Below are positions 8,264 to 15,667 of a DNA stretch of 34,106 bases, piece after piece. The stretch spans positions 1 through 34,106 of the forward strand of contig JAEEIQ010000036.1 in the NCBI GenBank assembly GCA_016281435.1, written 5' to 3'. Under the pieces are notes generated by a model, which had not been told where the DNA came from, searched no databases, and worked only from the letters and a program-made list of their open reading frames with translations. Every line of letters starts with the position of its first letter. Within the stretch, counting starts at the first letter, position 1. The stretch comes from Bacteroidales bacterium. Lineage in GTDB: Bacteria; Bacteroidota; Bacteroidia; Bacteroidales; UBA932. Position numbers and translations under genes: made by a program.

Positions 8264-9170
8264 CCAGGTGGAGGAATTTTTCAATCGCTCGGGAAGAATG
8301 GCCTTTATTTGAAAACATCCTTACCAGACGGCCGAGTTCCTCCGGCGACCTGTTCTCATAATTGCATGTACTCATATCTTCCCCGGACGATGCCATTATA
8401 CCGATCATCCTCGGGTACTGCGAGTAATCACCCCAATCCTCGGGAATGTCATGTTCACTTCCCGAAGAAGAATCGAATACCGCTATTGCATTTTCAAACG
8501 TGCCGTAATTCCGCTCAAGGAGGGAGTAGTCCAGCATGTTGTACTTGCAAAGGATATAATCCACCATCTGGTTTTTCTCGGTCCTGGACAGTTTCATGAA
8601 CAGGGAGCGTTGAATCCCGTAGTCCAGGTACTGTCCGTTCCTGAACAAGAAGTCCACACGTTTGACGGCGCGTCTGAGCGCCCTAGATGCCGACGCGAGC
8701 CTGACCGGGGACGAGAACGGATAATTGTCCTGACAGTATGCCAGCATATTCCATCTGTACCCCAGGACGTCTTTCGATAACCTGCCAACTACCGGATTGT
8801 TCGCAACATACGCAAGAGTGTCACGGACCTTCTTGCCTACGATTTTCGGGGCATAACCGAAGTCCCGGTCGAACAGTTGTCCTCTCCTCCCGTGGCCGGT
8901 ATTGTATTCCGTCGCAAACATGGATTCAAAGTGACGATGGAAGTTGGAAAACTCTTCATTGTTTTTCGCCACTTCAACCGAATGGACATGATTCGGCATT
9001 ATGCAGAAGGCGCAAGTCCTTATTCCATATCGCCGGGCCATGGTCATATACATGGTGAAAAACAATATGCAATCCTCGATGGAATAGAAGATGACCGCTC
9101 CCTTTTTCCCACGGATATAAACGTGATGAGCCTGACCATCCTGAAAACTTCTGTACTCTCTCTTCCCCAT
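8232..9170 (-). CDS. REP-associated (RAYT/IS200-like Y1) transposase
   Basis: The 312-residue protein belongs to the Y1 HUH single-strand transposase superfamily, in the Bacteroidales branch with a long C-terminal extension. The HUH pair is His61/His63 in MPNHVH, and the likely nucleophile is Tyr121 in LAYVANNPV. These would cut and rejoin single-stranded DNA at hairpin ends. Residues 130-312 form an extension of unknown function, basic in the middle (SRALRRAVKRVDF). The start at 9170 (MGKREYRSF) fits the family; the open frame runs on upstream to 9368 but that part has no family similarity. The frame is intact with all motifs, so the protein may be active. Two copies of a hairpin element flank it as direct repeats, as expected for an IS200-type element or a REPtron. 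Confidence 0.85.
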   Translation of the reverse strand: MGKREYRSFQDGQAHHVYIRGKKGAVIFYSIEDCILFFTMYMTMARRYGIRTCAFCIMPNHVHSVEVAKNNEEFSNFHRHFESMFATEYNTGHGRRGQLFDRDFGYAPKIVGKKVRDTLAYVANNPVVGRLSKDVLGYRWNMLAYCQDNYPFSSPVRLASASRALRRAVKRVDFLFRNGQYLDYGIQRSLFMKLSRTEKNQMVDYILCKYNMLDYSLLERNYGTFENAIAVFDSSSGSEHDIPEDWGDYSQYPRMIGIMASSGEDMSTCNYENRSPEELGRLVRMFSNKGHSSRAIEKFLHLDRGSYVPGSQ

Positions 9171-9325
9171 ACTCAAGCACTTTCCTGCAAACATGAGGAA
9201 AGTTTGCCAGATTTGGAAGCGACTATAAAAAACCACATGCAGATTTACTTGTTTTTTATGCTTTTTTCTCTTTTTGAGGTTCGTTGCCGTCGTCGCGCCC
9301 CGTACCCGGCACCGGAAATAAGTTG

Positions 9326-9451
9326 CTGCCAAGGTTTTTGCCGTGGCAGTCAAGTAACTGCGAATCAATAAGAAGAGCCCCTACGCTTCCCTCAATTTCG
9401 ATGGAAGCGTATATAGCCTATCAGCTGACAGATAGTAGTTTAGCTGCCACG
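9326..9451 (+). repeat. REP-like two-hairpin element, right copy
   Basis: Hairpin 1 is CTGCCA (9326-9331) with TGGCAG (9344-9349). A 31-nt spacer follows. Hairpin 2 is ACGCTTCC (9383-9390) with GGAAGCGT (9403-9410). The tail ends TAGCTGCCACG at 9451. Relative to the left copy, the outer pair of stem 1 is changed from G-C to C-G and the inner pair of stem 2 from A-T to C-G, so pairing is kept although bases differ. CGTGGCAG (9342-9349) can also pair over 8 bp with CTGCCACG (9444-9451). Spacer, loop 2 and tail lengths equal those of the left copy; loop 1 is 2 nt longer. Confidence 0.7.
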
Positions 9452-9491
9452 CGCCGAAGGGCCGGAAGGGTGCACGGAAGAACACGACGCC

Positions 9492-9515
9492 GAGGGGCCA
9501 CGGGAAGGGCCCCTC
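9492..9515 (-). terminator. Strong hairpin after the outer-membrane barrel gene
   Basis: GAGGGGCC (9492-9499) and GGCCCCTC (9508-9515) form a perfect 8-bp GC stem with an 8-nt loop, 16 bases past the stop codon at 9532. There is no T-run after it on the minus strand, so it is not a textbook intrinsic terminator. It could end the acetyltransferase-prfA-barrel transcript or protect its 3' end. Confidence 0.5.
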
Positions 9516-9531
9516 AGGTGGCCTCCAGAGG

Positions 9532-10533
9532 TCAGCGGCGCCAGAGGTTCATGCGCCAGGTGATGCCGACATCGAAGTTGTCCACGTGGTCATGGTTGTC
9601 GCGGAACCAGACGGCATGAAGGCGCAGGCGTTCGTTTCCAAGGGGAAACCATTCCACGCCGGCCCCGCCGTAAAAGTAGTCGTTGCCTGCGGGAAGGCAG
9701 GTGTCGTAGGAGCGTCCCAGGTCGTCCACGTTGGCTGCGTCGTTATACTCGTAACCGACCTTGGTGCAGAGGTTCCAGTTGCCTATCGTCCAGATGGCCT
9801 TGGTGATGACGGTCCAGTCGGACAGGAAACGGGGCTGCCTGAAGGATGCCCGGTTCATGAGGTCAAGGTCCAGCACCAGCGCTCCGAGGGGGAAACGGTT
9901 GCCCAGGGCTATGTAATTCAGCATCCGGTGGTACTCGTCCTCAATAAGGTTCACGCTCCAGAGGGTCTGCCACCATGGAGCTATCTTTCCGGCCCAGTGG
10001 AGGTTATAGGAATAGACGTTCTGCAGGCCGGGCGAGACCGGAGACGGAACGAACTGGAGGGTCAGGACCTGGTCCTCCGCCGGGGAATAATGGGCGCTGG
10101 CCCCGAAGGCATAGCACTGGGGAAGGTTGGTGCAGAATGCGCTGTAATAATAGACGTCGATGGGAACCGCGTCGAATTCGTATCCGCCGACGAGTATGGC
10201 CTGCTTGCCGAAGGAGAATGACCATTTCTGCGAAGCCTGCCACTTCACCCAGAGGAAGTCGGTGGCCTTGAAGGGATTCTGGATGTCTATCTCCTTGTTC
10301 AGGCGCTGCCTGACGCGGAAGGACACCGAAGGGGAGATGCGCCCCCTGACATTGAGGTTGAAATGATCCCCCTGGAAATGCGTACCGTACTGGCCGCCAC
10401 GGACTTCCTGATGGAAGATGGCCCGTGCGTCGAGGTAGATCTCGTCTATGTCGCTGTCGCCCTCCTGCACCTGTCCCATGAGAGGGAACGCGGAAAGGAG
10501 CAAGGCTGCGACAAGACCCGGAAAACGCATCAT
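9532..10533 (-). CDS. Outer-membrane beta-barrel (porin-like) protein
   Basis: The 333-residue protein begins with a signal peptide ([20 protein letters not shown], cleavage before QVQEG). The mature part is rich in alternating, aromatic strands: [25 protein letters not shown], and a final strand [16 protein letters not shown]. This pattern and length resemble the porin O/P-like barrels of Bacteroidales. The sequence alone gives no substrate. The start at 10533 was chosen because ATGA overlaps the prfA stop, giving translational coupling; a second ATG follows directly. The longer upstream frame is antiparallel to nothing real and overlaps prfA. It is the last gene of the acetyltransferase-prfA operon. 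Confidence 0.75.
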   Translation of the reverse strand: MMRFPGLVAALLLSAFPLMGQVQEGDSDIDEIYLDARAIFHQEVRGGQYGTHFQGDHFNLNVRGRISPSVSFRVRQRLNKEIDIQNPFKATDFLWVKWQASQKWSFSFGKQAILVGGYEFDAVPIDVYYYSAFCTNLPQCYAFGASAHYSPAEDQVLTLQFVPSPVSPGLQNVYSYNLHWAGKIAPWWQTLWSVNLIEDEYHRMLNYIALGNRFPLGALVLDLDLMNRASFRQPRFLSDWTVITKAIWTIGNWNLCTKVGYEYNDAANVDDLGRSYDTCLPAGNDYFYGGAGVEWFPLGNERLRLHAVWFRDNHDHVDNFDVGITWRMNLWRR

Positions 10534-11621
10534 TCCCCGGCTTCCTTCAGGCGTTCGGCGTTCTCGGCGACCTGCAGCTGGTCGATGCACTCCTGGATGT
10601 CCCCGTCCATGAAAACGGGCAGGTTGTACATGCTCCAGCCGGTGCGGTGGTCGGTGACGCGGCCCTGGGGATAGTTGTAGGTGCGGATCTTGGCGGAGCG
10701 GTCGCCGGTCGAGACCATGGTCTTGCGCTTTGCGGCGATGCCGTCGAGGTACTTCTGGTGCTCGAGGTTGTAGAGACGGGTGCGGAGCTCTTCGAACGCG
10801 CGGTCCTTGTTCTTGAGCTGCGAACGCTCTTCCTGGCACTGGACCACGATCCCGGAAGGAATGTGGGTAAGGCGCACGGCGGAATAGGTCGTGTTGACTC
10901 CCTGGCCGCCCGGACCGGACGAGCAGAAGAGGTCGAGGCGTATGTCGTTCCAGTCGAGGTCCACGTCGAATTCCCCGGCCTCGGGGAACACGGCTACCGA
11001 CGCGGCCGAGGTCTGGATACGGCCCTGGGCCTCGGTCTGGGGCACCCTCTGGACGCGATGCACGCCGTCTTCATACTTCATCACGCCGTACACGCCGTCG
11101 GAGCCGGACAGCTTGAAAACTATCTGCTTGAAACCGCCGGAAGTGCCGGGAGCCTGGTCCGTGACCTCGAGCTTCCAGCCCCTCTTTTCCGCGAACTTGC
11201 TGTACATGCGGAAGAGGTCGCCCGCGAAAATGGCAGCCTCGTCGCCGCCGGTGCCGCCGCGGATCTCGACCATGGCATTCTTGGAATCGTCAGGGTCGGC
11301 AGGGATGAGCAGGAGCTTGATTTCCTGCTCCTTGGCCGGCAGCTGGGGCTCGATCTCGGCTATCTCGGCGCGGGCCATTTCGCGGAGTTCCTCATCCTTC
11401 TCGTTGACGAGGATATCCTTCGCGGAGGCTATGTCGTCAAGCATGCGCTTGTACTGGAGCCCGGCCTTGATGATGGGCTCGAGCTCCTTGTAGTCCTTGT
11501 TCAGCTGGACGAATTTCTTCATGTCCGACACCACGTCGGGCGAAGCGAGCTGCTCCTGCAGCTGCGCGTATTTGTCCTGGAGCGAAAGGACCTTTTCGAG
11601 GAGTGTATTGTTCTCTGCCAT
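10530..11621 (-). CDS. prfA: Peptide chain release factor 1
   Basis: The 363-residue RF1 recognises UAA and UAG and releases the finished peptide. The N-terminal coiled helical domain spans about 1-105. The codon-reading tripeptide region is RVPQTE, with the P-x-T motif at 194-196 (PQT), which marks RF1 and not RF2 (SPF). The catalytic GGQ lies at 238-240 in [12 protein letters not shown], whose Gln is the usual target of PrmC methylation. Length is normal. It starts 4 nt after the stop of the acetyltransferase-fold gene and overlaps the porin-like gene by 4 nt, so the three are one transcript. Confidence 0.97.
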   Translation of the reverse strand: MAENNTLLEKVLSLQDKYAQLQEQLASPDVVSDMKKFVQLNKDYKELEPIIKAGLQYKRMLDDIASAKDILVNEKDEELREMARAEIAEIEPQLPAKEQEIKLLLIPADPDDSKNAMVEIRGGTGGDEAAIFAGDLFRMYSKFAEKRGWKLEVTDQAPGTSGGFKQIVFKLSGSDGVYGVMKYEDGVHRVQRVPQTEAQGRIQTSAASVAVFPEAGEFDVDLDWNDIRLDLFCSSGPGGQGVNTTYSAVRLTHIPSGIVVQCQEERSQLKNKDRAFEELRTRLYNLEHQKYLDGIAAKRKTMVSTGDRSAKIRTYNYPQGRVTDHRTGWSMYNLPVFMDGDIQECIDQLQVAENAERLKEAGE

Positions 11622-11625
11622 GGGC

Positions 11626-12747
11626 TCAGTCTATTTTCTTTATGTAGCAGCGGCGGCGCATGAACTCCTTGTGCTCATAGCTGCGCCAGATGTTGACCGC
11701 GCTGTTGGTTTCAATCTGGGGGTTGGTGATCGCGTGGCTGTTGCCGATTGCGGCGGCTTTCTCGGTCATCTTCTTGTAATAGACCGCCGAGACGCCCTTG
11801 TTCTGCCATTCGGGGACGGCGCCGTTGATCATCAGGTCAGTCGTCGTATAATCCCGCATTGCGCGGAGGAAATGTATCCAGCCGAAGGGGAACAAGTTCC
11901 CTTTGGCCTTCTGGAGGGCCTTCGAGATCGTCGGGAAGGAGATGCCGAAGGCGACTATGTTGTCGTTCTCGTCGAAGAGGATGCAACTGGCCTTGTCGGA
12001 GATGAAGGGGATGCTCGTACGCGCTTCCTCCTCGATCTCTTCCGGGGTGAAGGGAATGAAATTGTACACGGCCTCCGCGAAGCTGTCGTTGTAGACCTTG
12101 AAGAATTCGCGGACCTTGGCCTTGTCCTTCTTCAACTTGTCGAGGCTGCCGAAATGCAGGTTGTACCGCTGCATGACTATATCGCTGACCCTTCTGGCCT
12201 TCTCGGGAGCGGGCTGGTTCGCCTTGACGTCGTACTGGACCCAGTCGCACTCCTTGACGAAACCGAGCTGCTCGACGAGCTTGCTGTAATAGGGATAGTT
12301 GTAGATGCAGTTGAAGGGAGGTATGTTCTCGAAGCCCTCTATCAGCATGCCCTGCTTTCCGAGCGTGTTGTAGTAGAGCGGACCGTGGATCTCGGTCATG
12401 CCCTGCGCCTTGGCCCAGCTTTCCGCCGTCGAGATGAGGAGTCGGGCCACCTCCATGTCGTCGATGGTGTCGAACCATCCGAAACGCGCGCGCTTAAGCC
12501 CGTAGCGGGCGTTGTAACGGGGATTCACGATGCCGCAGATGCGTCCGACGACCTTGTCCCCGTCCATGACCATCCACATCTTGTGGTTGCAATATGAGAC
12601 CGTTGACACCTTTGTCAGGGAGTTCACCTGGTCCGCGTGCAGGGCCGGGACATACTGCGGGCAGTCGCGGTACAACTCGTCCGGGAAAGAAATGAACTTC
12701 TTCAGATCCTTCCTCGTCCTGACTTCCTTGACGGTATATGAGGGCAT
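11626..12747 (-). CDS. GNAT-fold N-acetyltransferase-like protein
   Basis: The 373-residue protein matches the Bacteroidetes family of long hypothetical proteins with an acyl-CoA N-acyltransferase (GNAT) fold. Visible parts are [17 protein letters not shown] (N-terminal), [18 protein letters not shown] (a beta-strand pair typical of GNAT strands 2-3), [20 protein letters not shown], and a C-terminal [17 protein letters not shown] resembling the CoA-binding loop region. No substrate can be named. The start at 12747 (MPSYTVKEV) was chosen because a perfect TATCTTTG box at 12771-12778 lies inside the longer open frame that begins at 12801. It heads the operon with prfA and the barrel gene. Confidence 0.75.
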   Translation of the reverse strand: MPSYTVKEVRTRKDLKKFISFPDELYRDCPQYVPALHADQVNSLTKVSTVSYCNHKMWMVMDGDKVVGRICGIVNPRYNARYGLKRARFGWFDTIDDMEVARLLISTAESWAKAQGMTEIHGPLYYNTLGKQGMLIEGFENIPPFNCIYNYPYYSKLVEQLGFVKECDWVQYDVKANQPAPEKARRVSDIVMQRYNLHFGSLDKLKKDKAKVREFFKVYNDSFAEAVYNFIPFTPEEIEEEARTSIPFISDKASCILFDENDNIVAFGISFPTISKALQKAKGNLFPFGWIHFLRAMRDYTTTDLMINGAVPEWQNKGVSAVYYKKMTEKAAAIGNSHAITNPQIETNSAVNIWRSYEHKEFMRRRCYIKKID

Positions 12748-12770
12748 TCTCTTCTGTTTTATATAACCTG

Positions 12771-12778
12771 CAAAGATA
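12771..12778 (-). promoter_or_regulatory. -7 box of the acetyltransferase-prfA operon
   Basis: The minus strand reads TATCTTTG, an exact TAnnTTTG match. It directly follows the tcdA stop codon (12779-12781), so the -33 region lies within tcdA coding sequence. The gap to the ATG at 12747 is 23 nt. Confidence 0.6.
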
Positions 12779-13504
12779 CTACTTTTCCGGGGATTTGACA
12801 ATTCCGCAGATGACCGCCTGTGCGCAGACGCAGCCGAACACGGCCGGCATGTACGAGACCGTGCCGACCTGGGACTTCTTGTTGCGGCTCTCCTCGAGGG
12901 TCACGGACTCCCGGAGGGGTTCCTCCTCGGAAAAGACGGCAAGGAAGCCCTCACGGATTCCAAGCTTGTGCAGGCGCTTGCGGAGCATGTGCGCAAGGGG
13001 GCAGACCCGGGTCTTCGAGATGTCCGCAAGACGTACCCTCGTGGCATCGGTCTTCGCCCCGGCCCCCATCGCGCTGACAAGGGGCAGGCCACCCGAAAGG
13101 CAATGTTGTATCAGGGCGATCTTCGGGCTCAGCGTGTCTATCGCATCCACGACGAAATCGGGCTTCCAGGGCAGCGAGGCGAAGATCTGCGGGATATTGT
13201 CCTCAGTAAGGTACTCCTGCACACGGATAAGGCGCAGCTCCGGATTTATGTCCATGAGCCTCTCCCCGATGACTTCGCACTTGGGTCGGCCGACTGTGGA
13301 GCGCAGGGCTATCAGCTGGCGGTTCAGGTTGGTCTCCCCCACCGTGTCGTTATCCACCACGGCAAGGTTCCCGACCCCGGCGCGGACGAGCATCTCCGCC
13401 GCGGCGGCACCGACCCCTCCGGCTCCGGCCACCAGCACCTTCGCGGCTTTCAGCCTTCCGAGCCCGTCTTCCCCGAGCAGCATTTCAGTCCTTTCTGTCC
13501 ACAT
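12779..13504 (-). CDS. tcdA: tRNA threonylcarbamoyladenosine dehydratase
   Basis: The 241-residue ThiF/E1-like protein catalyses ATP-dependent cyclisation of t6A to ct6A at position 37 of ANN-decoding tRNAs. The Rossmann motif GAGGVG is at 27-32, followed by VVDNDTVGETNLNRQLIAL (49-67) with the conserved Asp and Asn-Arg of adenylating enzymes, and VVDAIDTLSPK. The length and the absence of a catalytic sulfur-carrier partner gene support TcdA (CsdL/YgdL) over ThiF or MoeB. The start (MWTERTE) at 13504 sits behind an A-rich leader and a TAACTTTG box. The gene is divergent from the CoA-transferase gene and just upstream of the acetyltransferase operon. Confidence 0.9.
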   Translation of the reverse strand: MWTERTEMLLGEDGLGRLKAAKVLVAGAGGVGAAAAEMLVRAGVGNLAVVDNDTVGETNLNRQLIALRSTVGRPKCEVIGERLMDINPELRLIRVQEYLTEDNIPQIFASLPWKPDFVVDAIDTLSPKIALIQHCLSGGLPLVSAMGAGAKTDATRVRLADISKTRVCPLAHMLRKRLHKLGIREGFLAVFSEEEPLRESVTLEESRNKKSQVGTVSYMPAVFGCVCAQAVICGIVKSPEK

Positions 13505-13521
13505 TTTTTTAGAAATAATAG

Positions 13522-13529
13522 TATATTTG
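13522..13529 (+). promoter_or_regulatory. -7 box of the CoA-transferase operon
   Basis: TATATTTG is an exact TAnnTTTG match, 20 nt before the ATG at 13550. It lies 5 nt from the opposing tcdA box, inside the region that the tcdA polymerase would occupy. Confidence 0.55.
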
Positions 13530-13534
13530 CCCTG

Positions 13535-13542
13535 CAAAGTTA
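13535..13542 (-). promoter_or_regulatory. -7 box of tcdA
   Basis: The minus strand reads TAACTTTG, an exact TAnnTTTG match, 30 nt upstream of the tcdA ATG. The two divergent transcripts would start across each other. Confidence 0.55.
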
Positions 13543-13549
13543 TAAATAA

Positions 13550-14851
13550 ATGAAAGAACTCCGTTTCGTGAGTGCGGATGAAGCCGTAAGCCACATTCCC
13601 TCCCACTGCCATGTGCACCTGAGCAGCGTGGCCAGCGTCCCCCACATCCTTATCCAGGCCCTGTGCCGCCGCGCAGACGCCGGCGACATCTGCGACCTGC
13701 ATTTCCACCATTTCCACACCGAAGGACCGGCCCCTTACAGCGACCCGGCATACGAAGGCATCTTCTTCGAGCAGGGCTTCTTCGTGGGCCCGAATGTCCG
13801 GGGGAACGTCAACGCCGGATATGCCGACTACCTGCCCGTTCACCTCGGGGAGAGCCAGAAACTGTACCGCAGCGGCGTGATTCCCCTGGGGGCGGCCCTG
13901 GTCAACGTTTCCCGCCCCGACAAGAACGGGATGGTCAGCCTCGGGACCTCGGTGGACTGCTCCGTGGCCGCGGTCGAAAGCGCGAAACTCGTGATCGGAG
14001 TCGTGAACCCCCATGTCCCTTACGCGCACGGCGACCTCGTCTCCCTGGACCGTTTCGATTACCTGGTCGAAGACGACACTCCGCTGGTGACGGCCGCCTT
14101 CGCCGAACCCACTCCGACAGAAGTGCTGATAGGCAAGAACTGCGCGGCCCTCGTCGAGGACGGAGACTGCGTCCAGATGGGCATCGGGGCCCTTCCGAAC
14201 GCCCTGGCAGCACAACTCGGGCACCACAAGCACCTCGGCCTGCACACCGAGATGTTCGCCGACGGACTGCTGCGCCTCATCAAGGCCGGAGTCATCGACG
14301 GAGCATGCAAGAAAATCGACACCGGCAAGGTCGTCGCCTCGTTCCTGCTCGGTTCGGACGACGTCTACAACTTCATCGACGACAATCCGGCAGTCCTCAT
14401 GAAGGACATACGTTACACGAACGACCCCTGGGTCATCGCACAGAACCCCCACATGAAGGCCATCAACTCCGCGACCGAAGTTGACCTTACCGGCCAGATC
14501 AGCGCCGACTCGATCGGCACCCGCATCTTCTCCGGCACGGGCGGCCAGCTCGAATTCGTGCGCGGGGCCACGATGTCCGAGGGCGGCAAGAGCATCACGG
14601 CCTTCGCCTCCCGCACCAACAAGGGCAAGAACAAGATAGTTGCCGAGATCAACCCCGGCGGCGGGATAGTGACCCCGAGGGCGGATGCCCACTGGATCGT
14701 CACCGAATACGGCGCCGTCGATCTCTACGGCCGCTCCCTGCAGGAAAGGGCGAAACTGCTTATCTCCATAGCCCATCCCGACGACCGCGAGATGCTGGAC
14801 CGCCAGGCCTTCGAGCGCTTCGGCCCGCACTGGCACAATTTCTCCGTCTGA
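13550..14851 (+). CDS. Acetyl-CoA hydrolase/transferase family CoA-transferase
   Basis: The 433-residue protein belongs to the acetyl-CoA hydrolase/4-hydroxybutyrate CoA-transferase family, which moves CoA between acetyl-CoA and a carboxylic acid through a glutamyl-CoA thioester. The catalytic glutamate is Glu234 in LGLHTEMFADG. The C-terminal domain has GTGGQLEFVRGA and NPGGGIVTPRADAHWIVTEYG, both typical of the family. In fermenting Bacteroidales such enzymes serve acetate, propionate or butyrate production; the acid partner is not evident here. It begins an operon with mazG (1-nt overlap of stop and start) and the heparinase-like gene, which is a metabolically mixed set. Confidence 0.88.
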   Translation: MKELRFVSADEAVSHIPSHCHVHLSSVASVPHILIQALCRRADAGDICDLHFHHFHTEGPAPYSDPAYEGIFFEQGFFVGPNVRGNVNAGYADYLPVHLGESQKLYRSGVIPLGAALVNVSRPDKNGMVSLGTSVDCSVAAVESAKLVIGVVNPHVPYAHGDLVSLDRFDYLVEDDTPLVTAAFAEPTPTEVLIGKNCAALVEDGDCVQMGIGALPNALAAQLGHHKHLGLHTEMFADGLLRLIKAGVIDGACKKIDTGKVVASFLLGSDDVYNFIDDNPAVLMKDIRYTNDPWVIAQNPHMKAINSATEVDLTGQISADSIGTRIFSGTGGQLEFVRGATMSEGGKSITAFASRTNKGKNKIVAEINPGGGIVTPRADAHWIVTEYGAVDLYGRSLQERAKLLISIAHPDDREMLDRQAFERFGPHWHNFSV

Positions 14852-15657
14852 TGCACAGCCGCGAAGAAAAACTGGAGGCCTTCGGACGCCTTCTCGACAC
14901 GATGGACGCCTTGCGCGAGCGCTGCCCGTGGAATGCGGAGCAGACCAGCGAATCCATACGTCCGATGACGGAGGAAGAGGTCTATGAGCTCAGCGACGCC
15001 ATCATGAAGGGAGACAGGCAGGGCACGGCGAAAGAAATCGGCGACCTGCTCTACCACATGGTCTTCTATGCGCGCATAGCGCAGGAAAAAGGCGACTGGG
15101 ACATCGCGGACGCCATAAACAAGGTCTGTGACAAGATGGTCTTCCGGCATCCGCACGTCTTCAGGCCCGACGGCAGCCTCGTCCCCGAAGGGCAGGCCCC
15201 GTCCGCAAAGGAGATCGCCGACACCTGGGAGCTCGTCAAGGCGAAGGAAAAAGACGGCAACAAGACAGTGCTCTCCGGCATCCCGGACTCCATGCCGGCC
15301 ATCCTGAAGGCCCTTTCCATGCAGGAGAAGGCCCGGGGCTGCGGATTCGACTGGGAAAAGCCGGAAGATGTCTGGCCCAAGGTCGAAGAAGAGACGGAGG
15401 AGGCCCGCGAAGCATCCGCCGAAGGGGACGCCGCCCACATGAACGAAGAATTCGGCGACCTGATGTTCGCCGTGATCAATGCCGCCCGTCTCCACGGCGT
15501 GGACCCCGAGGCGGCCCTGAACGCAGCCTGCTCCAAGTTCCGCAGGCGCTTCGGATACCTCGAGGAACAGACTCTCCGCAAAGGACTCAGCCTCAAGGAT
15601 ATGACCCTCGCCGAGATGGACGCCGTCTGGGATGAAGGGAAAGCAAAGGGACTCTGA
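14851..15657 (+). CDS. mazG: Nucleoside triphosphate pyrophosphohydrolase MazG
   Basis: The 268-residue protein hydrolyses (d)NTPs to NMP and pyrophosphate, cleaning the nucleotide pool. Two MazG domains are visible. The N-terminal one has CPWNAEQT (25-32), EEEVYELSDAI and KEIGDLLYHMVFYARI, which supply the ExxE/ExxD metal ligands. The C-terminal one has KVEEETEEAREA and NEEFGDLMFAVINAAR. Length and two-domain layout match E. coli MazG (263). ATG and the previous TGA share one base (TGATG), so translation is probably coupled. Confidence 0.95.
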   Translation: MHSREEKLEAFGRLLDTMDALRERCPWNAEQTSESIRPMTEEEVYELSDAIMKGDRQGTAKEIGDLLYHMVFYARIAQEKGDWDIADAINKVCDKMVFRHPHVFRPDGSLVPEGQAPSAKEIADTWELVKAKEKDGNKTVLSGIPDSMPAILKALSMQEKARGCGFDWEKPEDVWPKVEEETEEAREASAEGDAAHMNEEFGDLMFAVINAARLHGVDPEAALNAACSKFRRRFGYLEEQTLRKGLSLKDMTLAEMDAVWDEGKAKGL

Positions 15658-15667
15658 ACTGATAACC

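Larger units (their letters stand above)
9171..9531. other. Non-coding stretch upstream of the transposase gene
   Basis: These 361 bases lie between the transposase start and the stop of the outer-membrane barrel gene. They hold a weak promoter-like box for the transposase (minus strand CATGTTTG, 9188-9195), an A/T-rich tract with a long T-rich run near 9245-9280, the right copy of the two-hairpin element (9326-9451), and a strong hairpin at 9492-9515. I see no convincing gene. The open frame that continues the transposase upstream to 9368 runs through the repeat and looks accidental. Confidence 0.6.

Noticed and set aside
9171..9368. N-terminal extension of the transposase by 66 codons
   Set aside because: It runs through the right hairpin element and lacks similarity to the family; the start at 9170 matches the family's length.
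12748..12801. Longer start for the acetyltransferase-fold gene (MSNPRKSS)
   Set aside because: An exact -7 box and the tcdA stop lie inside it, so it would not be transcribed from that promoter.
13505..14836. Upstream continuation of the tcdA frame to a 685-codon protein
   Set aside because: The added part is antisense to the CoA-transferase gene and crosses the tcdA promoter; no family similarity is visible.
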